From Streptomyces aurantiacus JA 4570 (GTDB taxonomy: Bacteria > Actinomycetota > Actinomycetes > Streptomycetales > Streptomycetaceae): a DNA stretch of 48,662 nt. Within the stretch, counting starts at the first letter, position 1. Each line of letters opens with the position of its first letter. The notes beneath the pieces are model-generated. The model was not told the DNA's origin. It worked only from the letters and a program-made list of their open reading frames with translations, and made no database searches. Shown here one piece after another: positions 1 to 8,740 of the stretch. The position numbers were made by a program, and so were the translations under genes. The stretch is from the NCBI RefSeq assembly GCF_000414115.1, contig NZ_AOPZ01000492.1, positions 1 to 48,662 of the forward strand. The letters run 5' to 3'.

Positions 1-123
1 GGCGCCGGTGGCGGCGACGAGTCCGGTGGCGCCGACCGCGCCGGCGGCGGCGAGCAGGCTGCGCCTGGCGACGGACGAGGACGGCGGCTTCGGCGCGGGC
101 GGTGCGGACGGCTCGGCAGACAT
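1..123 (-). CDS. Tat-exported protein, N-terminal fragment (runs off window)
   Basis: Only the first 41 codons are inside the window. The ATG at 123 is preceded by GGAG at a suitable distance. The N-terminus is Pro/Ser-rich, then shows a twin-arginine motif (VARRSLLAA) and an Ala/Gly/Val-rich hydrophobic stretch, so the product is probably exported folded through the Tat pathway. The mature domain lies beyond the window edge and cannot be identified. It is divergent from the LacI-family gene, with about 130 bp between the starts. That arrangement suggests, by inference, that it is a target of that repressor and perhaps a secreted carbohydrate-related protein. Confidence 0.7.
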   Translation of the reverse strand, partial: MSAEPSAPPAPKPPSSSVARRSLLAAAGAVGATGLVAATGA

Positions 124-176
124 GGTCACTCCAAGGCACAGGCGTCGGCTGGGTGGTGACCCGCACCTTCCGTGAG

Positions 177-186
177 TAACCCGTTA
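177..186. promoter_or_regulatory. possible operator between divergent genes
   Basis: TAACCCGTTA is a perfect 4-2-4 inverted repeat in the spacer between the Tat-protein gene and the LacI-family gene. The position fits autoregulation, but it is short and lacks the usual CG centre of LacI-type operators, so the call is weak. Confidence 0.25.
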
Positions 187-254
187 ACCAGAACCCACCC
201 CGGACGACGAATTCCGCACCTCCCACCCCCGATCCCCGTCCGTACGATGTCCGC

Positions 255-1316
255 GTGCCGGACAGCGGACCCACCCTCGCCGACATCGCGCGCGCCGCAG
301 AGGTGTCGACCGCGACGGTCTCGCACGCGCTGAACGGCACCGGCCGCCTGTCCGACGCGACCCGGCGCCGCGTCCGCGCGACCGCGACCGCCCTCGGCTA
401 CGGCGCCCCGCGCCGGGGATCGCGCACCCGCACGCTCGGCATCGCCGTCACCACCTTCCCCGGCCCCTGGAACTACACCGAGATCGCCTACTTCGCCCGC
501 GCCGTCACCGCGGCCACCGCCGCCGCCCACGCGCACGGCTACGCGCTCACCACGCTGCCCGCCGACCGCGTCGCCGACGCCGCCTGGCACACGCTCGCCG
601 TCGACGGCATGCTCATCGTCGACAGCCCGCCGGGCGACCCGATGGTCCGCGCCCTGCGCGCCCGCGACATCCCGCTCGTCTTCGACGGCGTCCCCGGCGA
701 CGTACGCGCGAGCGACCACTGGATCGACAACGACCACACCGCCACCACCCGCGAGGTCCTCGACCACCTCACGGCCGCGGGCGCCCGCCGCATCGCCCTG
801 CAGTCCGGCAGTGGCGCCGAGTCGTACGCCCGCACGGTGACGGCGGCGTACGAGGAGTGGTGCGCGGAACACGCCGTGGCGGCGCGCGCCGTGCCGTTCG
901 ACGCGGCCGACCCCGAAGGCCGGGCCTTCGACGACCTGCTCACCGGCACCGGCAGAGACACCGGCACGGGCACCGGCACCCGCACCGACCGCGCCGACGC
1001 CGTCTACGCCGCGTACGACCCGGGCGGCCGCCAGCTCCTCGCCGCCGCGCGCCGCCACGGCCTGCGCGTCCCGGAGGATCTGCTGCTGGTGTGCGCGAGC
1101 GAGGATCCCGGGTACGCGGAGACCGAACCTCCCGTCACCACGGTGAGCCTCAACCCGGAACGCACGGCCCGCGCGGCCGTGGACCGCCTGGTCGCCCTGG
1201 TCGAGGGCACGCACCCGCCGGCGCCCGGACCCACCTCGGTCCCGGCGGCACTCCGCGTGCGGGCTTCGTCACAGGGCAGGGCGCAGCGGGGCGCGCCTCG
1301 TCGCGGCGGCGGGTGA
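255..1316 (+). CDS. LacI-family transcriptional regulator
   Basis: A 353-residue one-component regulator. Residues 7-55 form the LacI helix-turn-helix and hinge helix (TLADIARAAEVSTATVSHAL, then a GRLSD...RRRVRATATALGY segment). The rest is a periplasmic-binding-protein-like effector domain, with segments such as DGMLIVDSPPGD and the C-terminal PPVTTVSLNPE typical of the family. The GTG at 255 places the HTH at the usual distance from the N-terminus. A Gly/Thr/Asp-rich insert at about residues 233-246 is low complexity and probably a loop. The last 20 residues are Arg/Gly-rich. The effector is unknown. The divergent Tat-exported protein is the most likely target, and a sugar ligand is the family default. 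Confidence 0.9.
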   Translation: MPDSGPTLADIARAAEVSTATVSHALNGTGRLSDATRRRVRATATALGYGAPRRGSRTRTLGIAVTTFPGPWNYTEIAYFARAVTAATAAAHAHGYALTTLPADRVADAAWHTLAVDGMLIVDSPPGDPMVRALRARDIPLVFDGVPGDVRASDHWIDNDHTATTREVLDHLTAAGARRIALQSGSGAESYARTVTAAYEEWCAEHAVAARAVPFDAADPEGRAFDDLLTGTGRDTGTGTGTRTDRADAVYAAYDPGGRQLLAAARRHGLRVPEDLLLVCASEDPGYAETEPPVTTVSLNPERTARAAVDRLVALVEGTHPPAPGPTSVPAALRVRASSQGRAQRGAPRRGGG

Positions 1317-1327
1317 TGTACTAGAGT

Positions 1328-1345
1328 TATCTCGACATCGAGATA
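1328..1345. promoter_or_regulatory. 18-bp palindrome upstream of aconitase (TamR-like operator)
   Basis: Perfect inverted repeat TATCTCGA-CA-TCGAGATA, about 140 bp before the aconitase start. Streptomyces TamR (MarR family) is known to bind palindromes upstream of trans-aconitate methyltransferase and several citric-acid-cycle genes including aconitase. Assigning this site to TamR is inference from position and symmetry. Confidence 0.55.
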
Positions 1346-1399
1346 TCTGCCGAGGCGTGCCGCAGCCGTACGCATCGCCAGTCTGACGGTAAGGGTTAC

Positions 1400-1418
1400 C
1401 TAACTTAGCCTTACCTTA
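1400..1418. promoter_or_regulatory. iron-box-like sequence upstream of aconitase
   Basis: CTAACTTAGCCTTACCTTA agrees with the IdeR/DmdR iron-box consensus TTAGGTTAGCCTAACCTAA at 14 of 19 positions by hand alignment. It is 67-85 bp before the aconitase GTG, where a promoter-proximal regulator could act. Aconitase is an iron-sulfur enzyme, so iron-dependent control is plausible but unproven. Confidence 0.4.
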
Positions 1419-1484
1419 GCGGATGGGCGAGAAGTTGTGGCGGCAGGATGCGGTGGACTGCGCACATATATGAAGGAGACTGTC

Positions 1485-4202
<2,718 letters not shown>

Positions 4203-4221
4203 GCGACGGCACACACGAGTT

Positions 4222-4256
4222 GAGGGCCGCACCCCAGGGCAGGGGGTGCGGCCCTC
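4222..4256. terminator. terminator between convergent genes
   Basis: Perfect 14-bp stem (4222-4235 with 4243-4256), 7-nt loop, then TTGTTC. It lies between the convergent aconitase and secreted-repeat-protein genes and can serve both. Confidence 0.85.
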
Positions 4257-4268
4257 TTGTTCGTACGG

Positions 4269-5090
4269 TCAGCCCAAGGGGAGGCTCTTGACGGCCGACA
4301 GGAGCGGGATCTGGACGTAGTCGCCGTTGCCGGGGCCGCAGACGGGCCTGGTGTCGGCGGTGTTGGAGACGTTCGTCCCGGTCGCGTACCGGGTGTCGGG
4401 AGCCGTCACCACGCTGGTCAGGTGGCTCTTGAGCCGCTCGGAGTAGTACACGCACTGGTGCAGGTTGAGGTGGCGGCCCGCGTTCAGGTCCAGGGCCTTG
4501 GCGCCCGAGAGCCCCGGGTTGGGTAGGTGGCTGCCGTTGCCGGGGCCGCAGGTCGGCCTGGTCTCAGGGGTGTTGGAGACCTTGGTGCCGGTGGAGTAGC
4601 GGCCGTCGCCGCTCGGGGGCAGCGGCCGTCGCCGCTCGGGGTCACCAGCGTGGTGAAGCGGTCGGTGCTCGCGCTCCGGTAGTAGTCGCACTGCTGGAGG
4701 TTGAGGTAGCGCCCCGCGGCGAGGTCCAGTGCCTTGACGCCGTGCAGGAGCGGGATGGGTACGTGATTGTCGTTGCCGGGGCCGCAGTCGGCCCTCGTGT
4801 CGGCCGTGGCGGAGCGCTTCGTGCCGGTGGAGTAGCGGCCGTCGCCGGCCGGTGGAGTAGCGGCCGTCGCCGCTCGGGGTCACGAACGTGCTGAAGTGGT
4901 CGTCGAGTGAGCTCGCGTAGTACGAGCACTGGTGCAGGTTCAGATATCCGGAGGCGGCGGGTGCCGCCTCCGAGCCCTCCGGCCCCTGCGTCGCCGCCGG
5001 GGCCGGTGCGGCCGTGCCCATGAAGGCGCAGGCGCCGACCGCCGCGGCGAGCATCGGCCGCCATGCGCGTCTGGCCGTCCATCGCGTCAT
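4269..5090 (-). CDS. secreted three-repeat protein with two compensating frameshifts
   Basis: The ATG at 5090 follows GGGAGG and starts a signal peptide (RRAW...AAAVGACAFMGTAAPAPAA). The mature part was built of three repeats of about 65 residues with the pattern YLNLxQCxYY...TxVTPSGDGRYSTGTK...DTRxxCGPGN...PLLxxxKALDL, each with two Cys. As written, a 25-bp duplication at 4823-4872 and a 23-bp duplication at 4598-4643 each shift the frame. Together they add 48 bp, so the frame closes again. The 273-codon frame stays open, but about 70 codons between the duplications are read as an Arg/Pro-rich nonsense segment; in the other frame that stretch reads as a clean repeat. Family and function are not recognised. 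The paired Cys and Tyr suggest a disulfide-bonded extracellular protein. It could be a decayed gene or an assembly error. Confidence 0.65.
   Translation of the reverse strand: MTRWTARRAWRPMLAAAVGACAFMGTAAPAPAATQGPEGSEAAPAASGYLNLHQCSYYASSLDDHFSTFVTPSGDGRYSTGRRRPLLHRHEALRHGRHEGRLRPRQRQSRTHPAPARRQGTGPRRGALPQPPAVRLLPEREHRPLHHAGDPERRRPLPPSGDGRYSTGTKVSNTPETRPTCGPGNGSHLPNPGLSGAKALDLNAGRHLNLHQCVYYSERLKSHLTSVVTAPDTRYATGTNVSNTADTRPVCGPGNGDYVQIPLLSAVKSLPLG
4598..4643. repeat. 23-bp tandem duplication (frameshifting)
   Basis: Two adjacent 23-bp copies (4598-4620, 4621-4643) differ at one base. They fall on the codons for PSGDGRYS in the second protein repeat and shift the frame by 2. Confidence 0.9.
4823..4872. 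repeat. 25-bp tandem duplication (frameshifting)
   Basis: Two identical adjacent 25-bp copies (4823-4847, 4848-4872) fall on the homologous codons of the first protein repeat and shift the frame by 1. Together with the 23-bp duplication the net insertion is 48 bp, which is in frame. Confidence 0.9.
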
Positions 5091-5247
5091 TTCCGTGGTC
5101 CTCCCGCTCTGGTTCTTGCGTGCTGCAAAGCTCGCAGGAGCGGGGGTCGGCTGGTATCCCGAGTTCTGGGGATTGACCGGCGCGCGCGACGTACCTGACG
5201 AGGTGACCGGGCGCGGCACCGGCGCCGCGGGCGGCCTGAGGGGTCGG

Positions 5248-7266
5248 CTACGGCCCGAGCCGGACTCCGCGGGCCTCGGCGATGACGTCCAGGGCTTCGA
5301 TGTGCCAGCCGTAGAAGTGCGTGGCCGCGCGGCAGAACGCCAGCACGTGCTCGTGCGCCTCGTCGGTGCCGATCTTCAGCAGGGCGCGTACGGCGGCCTC
5401 GCGGATTCCGAGCCACATGTCCGTGGCGAGGACGGCGGCCAAGGGCGCGACGCACTCGGGGGTGGCCCGCTCGCTCAGGGCGGCGGACGCAGCCTCCCGC
5501 GCCGGGCGTGACGTGGCGAGCCGTCCCTCGCCGGGCCTGGTGGACATGGCCTTCCGTGTCGGGGGTGACGTGGCGAGCCGGCCCAGGACGGCGGTCGCCT
5601 CGGCTTCGGGGCGGACGGCGAGCGCCGTGACGAGCCGGTCGGCGAGGTCCTCGCTCAGGTCGTCCGCGATGTCGGCGAGCGCGACGAGGACGGGCAGCGC
5701 CGGGGCGCCGATCCGGCCCAGGGCGTGCAGGGCGGCACGGGCGATATCGGGCTCGGTGCCGTGTGGTTCGGCGCTGAGCGTGACGAACTCCCCGAGTGCT
5801 TGCGCGGCCTCCGGCACGGGGAACCCGCCCAATGCCGCCACCGCCCGCCCCCGCACCGCCTCGTGCGGCGAGCGCGCGCAGGCGAGCACCACCGGCAGGG
5901 TGTCCGGGTCACCGATCAGGCCGAGGGCGCGCACGGCGCGGGCGCGCAGGGTGCCGGGTTCCTCCTCGTCGTCGGCCAGGGTGGCGAGGGGCGCGGCGGC
6001 CTCCAGGAGCCGTAGGGCGCCGAGCGCGTCCACGACGGCCGTGCGTACCGCCGTCGGGGCCGTGTCGTCCGCCAGGGCGGACAGCAGTTCCGAGGCGGCC
6101 ACCGGGTGCCCGATGGCCCCCAACGCCCGTGCTGCTCCGCACCGTTGGGCCACGGAGAGGTCCGTGCCGGTGAACAGGTCCAGGAGCTTTCGGAGCGGCG
6201 GCTCGGGGAGCCGGGCGACGAGGTCCGCCACGGTGTCGCTGAGGGGCGCGTCGTCCAGCGCCGCCAGCAGGGCCTCGCTCGCCTCGGCTCCCGCGTACGA
6301 GGCAAGGGCTCCGGCGGCGGCCCGGCGCACGGTGGGTGCCTTCGACTCCCGCAGGTGGTGCCGGAGCAGGGCGCGGTGCTCGTCGCGTTCCGGTACGTCT
6401 ACGTCGAAGAGGTCGGGCTCTGCCGCTATGTGGGCGCAGACGGCAGCCACGGCGTGGGGCGGGGCCTCGGGATCGTGAGGGGTGCGTGACGCCCGGCGGA
6501 GCACGTCCCACAGGTGGTCCCGGCCGTCCCCGGTCCTGGCGAGCAGGGCGGTCGCGAGGCGTGCCGTTTCGGGGTCCGGGTCGAGCTGCGGAGGGCGGAG
6601 GAGCTGTTCGACGGGCGGCCACTGGTGTGTGGGCGGCCAGTCGGCGTCGGGCAGCGCGTGCAGCGCCGTGACCGCGGCCCGGCGCAGGTGGGTGCCCGGG
6701 GCGGGGGAGTGCGCGAGGACGAGGAGGGCGGAGGCGGCGCGCGGGTCCCCGATCGCGCCGAGCGTCCGCACCACGCGTTCCGCGCGCTCGGGCAAGTACT
6801 TCCAGAGCGCGGCGAGGAGCGGAGTCACGGCCTCCGGAGCACGCAATGCGGCCAGCGCGTCGAGCACCCGCACCGTCCAGTATCCGCGGCCGGTCGCCAA
6901 CTGGTCGCACAGATCGACGAGTCCACGCACTACCTCTGGTCCACCGATGGCGACCAGGGCGTCGACCACTGGCTCGTCCAGCTGCTCGCGACTGTGACGC
7001 GACTCGGCCAGCATCCGCAGCAGCTCGGGAACCGCGCCGTGCTCCCGCAGATCCCCCAGGGCCTTGGCGGCCTGCCACCGCGGCCCGCGCCGCAGGCAGG
7101 CGAACAGCGTCTCGACGGCCTCCGGCGAACCCGTGCTGCCGCCCAGCATCTCGGTGGCGCTCAGGCGGACGTCAAGAACCTCCGACCGCGTGGCCCGGCA
7201 CAGACCCGCGACATCACCGTCCATGCGCATGCGCACCAGATCGGCGACCGACGACGCCTGCTCCAC
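5248..7266 (-). CDS. HEAT-repeat protein
   Basis: 672 residues made almost entirely of alpha-helical HEAT-like repeats. Recurrent units are of the type VxxLLxALxDxxxxVRxxAxxALGxIGxPxAxxxL, for example ALRAPEAVTPLLAAL, RTLGAIGDPRAASALLVL, RALGAIGHPVAASELLSAL and RALGLIGDPDTLPVVLACA. Such solenoids act as protein-binding scaffolds; no catalytic motif is visible. The GTG at 7266 directly abuts the stop of the upstream gene (TGAGTG), so translation is probably coupled. Residues around 565-602 contain a diverged in-frame duplication of 19 residues (RLATSPPTRKA / RLATSRPAREA). Its partner is likely the co-transcribed SAVMC3_10250-like protein, by inference. Confidence 0.8.
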   Translation of the reverse strand: MEQASSVADLVRMRMDGDVAGLCRATRSEVLDVRLSATEMLGGSTGSPEAVETLFACLRRGPRWQAAKALGDLREHGAVPELLRMLAESRHSREQLDEPVVDALVAIGGPEVVRGLVDLCDQLATGRGYWTVRVLDALAALRAPEAVTPLLAALWKYLPERAERVVRTLGAIGDPRAASALLVLAHSPAPGTHLRRAAVTALHALPDADWPPTHQWPPVEQLLRPPQLDPDPETARLATALLARTGDGRDHLWDVLRRASRTPHDPEAPPHAVAAVCAHIAAEPDLFDVDVPERDEHRALLRHHLRESKAPTVRRAAAGALASYAGAEASEALLAALDDAPLSDTVADLVARLPEPPLRKLLDLFTGTDLSVAQRCGAARALGAIGHPVAASELLSALADDTAPTAVRTAVVDALGALRLLEAAAPLATLADDEEEPGTLRARAVRALGLIGDPDTLPVVLACARSPHEAVRGRAVAALGGFPVPEAAQALGEFVTLSAEPHGTEPDIARAALHALGRIGAPALPVLVALADIADDLSEDLADRLVTALAVRPEAEATAVLGRLATSPPTRKAMSTRPGEGRLATSRPAREAASAALSERATPECVAPLAAVLATDMWLGIREAAVRALLKIGTDEAHEHVLAFCRAATHFYGWHIEALDVIAEARGVRLGP

Positions 7267-7947
7267 TCAGGCCACCCCGCCCTCGGGCACCCGGTCCGAC
7301 ATCGCCACGTACAGCGGTGTCCCGACGACGATCGTCAGCTCCCGTCCGTCCTCCTGCGTCACGGTGCCGCGCATCAACTGCCGCGCCAGGAACTCGCAGT
7401 ACATCGGCGGCACCGTCAACGACTCGGCGACGCGGAGCACGTCGTGCGTCACGCTCTCTCGATCCGGCATCGCGAACCGCGAGCGGACATTGAACTGGCC
7501 CTCCCACTCGGGCGGCGTGTCCTGGAGCAGCCGGAAGATCGACGGCAGCCCCGAGAAGCCGACCCGGTGCATGTCGGGCGCCGCCTGATAGCCGATCAGG
7601 TGGTGCGCCGACCCGATGAGCGCGACGACCGTGTCGCCGTCGCGGCCCGTCATGAGCGTCGGGCCGTTCGCGTCGCCGCCGTACCCCGCGATCCGCAGCC
7701 CCAGGTCCCCCCGGAACCAGGCTGAGGGCTCCGACATCCAGCTGACGTCGAACTCCCGGTCCAGATAAGCCTCTACGAGGTCGAGCCGGTCGTACGTACT
7801 CGTGTCGGCACGCGGCGACTGCACGGCCACGCTCACGACCTTCAGGTCGACCTTGGCCTCGACGGCGAGCCGCCGCAGCAGCTTGGGCGGGATCTGCCCG
7901 TACAGCATGTCCACCTTGGCGGTGGAGACGTAGAGGTAGTACCGCAT
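7267..7947 (-). CDS. SAVMC3_10250 / DUF7019-like protein
   Basis: A 226-residue protein starting MRYYLYVSTAKVDMLYGQIP, which I recognise from memory as the start of the SAVMC3_10250 (DUF7019) family of uncharacterised actinobacterial proteins. The body alternates beta-like and alpha-like segments (TVVALIGSAHHLIGY, LPSIFRLLQD, ELTIVVGTPLYVAMSD). There is no signal peptide or membrane segment, so it is probably cytosolic. The ATG at 7947 lies 9 bp after the DUF397 stop, and its own stop abuts the HEAT gene start, so the three genes form one tight operon. Biochemical function is unknown. Confidence 0.6.
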   Translation of the reverse strand: MRYYLYVSTAKVDMLYGQIPPKLLRRLAVEAKVDLKVVSVAVQSPRADTSTYDRLDLVEAYLDREFDVSWMSEPSAWFRGDLGLRIAGYGGDANGPTLMTGRDGDTVVALIGSAHHLIGYQAAPDMHRVGFSGLPSIFRLLQDTPPEWEGQFNVRSRFAMPDRESVTHDVLRVAESLTVPPMYCEFLARQLMRGTVTQEDGRELTIVVGTPLYVAMSDRVPEGGVA

Positions 7948-7956
7948 GCGCGGCCG

Positions 7957-8085
7957 TCAGGCGCGGGGCCGCTGGGGGAGCGCCAGGAAGGCGGCCCAGG
8001 CGGCGGGGCCGACTTCGAGGCAGGCGCCGCCCTCGCCACTGCTGTAGCTGGACTTGAACCGCTCAAGCGCGGTGCTGCCGCTCAT
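7957..8085 (-). CDS. short DUF397 protein, internally shortened
   Basis: 42 residues with AGGAG just before the ATG at 8085. The sequence has the DUF397 front (FKSSYSSGEGGACLEV) and back (PAAWAAFLALP). The usual middle of the family (a block with a VRDSK-type motif) is absent, so GGACLEV runs straight into GPAAWAAFLA. DUF397 proteins usually sit beside an XRE/DUF5753 regulator, which is missing here. The gene is first in the DUF397 - SAVMC3_10250 - HEAT operon. It may be a degenerate copy kept as a leader or a true mini-variant; the clean ribosome site favours translation. Confidence 0.65.
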   Translation of the reverse strand: MSGSTALERFKSSYSSGEGGACLEVGPAAWAAFLALPQRPRA

Positions 8086-8252
8086 CGCTCTCCTAGCAAC
8101 CGTCCAACAGGGCTTTGTGTCCTCGACGTTGAGGGCCTCCGACGGCAGCTTCGCACACTTGTGGGCCAGGATCGCCACCTCGTCCGGCAACGGTGATCAG
8201 GTGGCTTCCACGGTGGCGCGGCGCGGGGGCCCCGCCTCCCGCCTTCGCACGG

Positions 8253-8640
8253 TCAGAACTCCAGCAGTGCGGCGAGATCGATCTCGACGGGGAAGGGCAG
8301 CTCGGTGCTCAGCTTGTCGTGGTGCACGGGGTGCATGGGGGCGGGGATGTACGTCCGGGTCTCGGCGTGCTGCCAGTACTCGTGCACTGCGAGACGGTTG
8401 TCCCGGTCGAGCTCCACACGCCAGTAGCACGCCACTTTGGCGTCGGCGAAGAGCGCGGGCGTGAGGATGCGGTCATCGTGACGGGAGCCGGGGGGTCCTC
8501 TCGCGAACCACGACCACTCCGTCCGCAAGTTCCCAGTCGAAGGGCAGTTCCAAGTGTTTGACCTGGTCGAAGGTCCAGCCGTCCGCAGGCGGGAACATCC
8601 AGGTCTCCTCGGTCGCGTGCCCCTGCCGGTTTGTGGTCAT
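8253..8640 (-). pseudogene. Uma2-family (DUF820) gene with core deletion and frameshift
   Basis: The ATG at 8640 starts an N-terminus (TFDQVKHLELPFDWELADGVVVV) that fits the beginning of Uma2-family PD-(D/E)XK endonuclease-like proteins. This frame stops at 8473. The family C-terminus (PALFADAKVACYWRVELD...VHEYWQ...VEIDLAALL) continues in another frame to 8253. The region between, which normally carries the acidic catalytic residues and is roughly 60-80 codons long, is missing at the junction near 8480-8490. The remnant therefore combines a deletion with a frameshift and cannot be catalytically active. The family assignment is from remembered motifs. Confidence 0.7.
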
Positions 8641-8740
8641 GGGTGCGAGTGTGGACGCGGGTGCGCGCGGTGGTCTCATGTACGACGGTTCCGTCCCCCG
8701 AAATGAGTCCCCGGCCGCGCTCACCCCCATACGGGCATCC

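Noticed and set aside
8086..8190. Upstream extension of the DUF397 frame to a TTG at 8190
   Set aside because: The TTG has no ribosome site, while the ATG at 8085 has AGGAG at good spacing. The extension may be a gene remnant but matches nothing I recognise.
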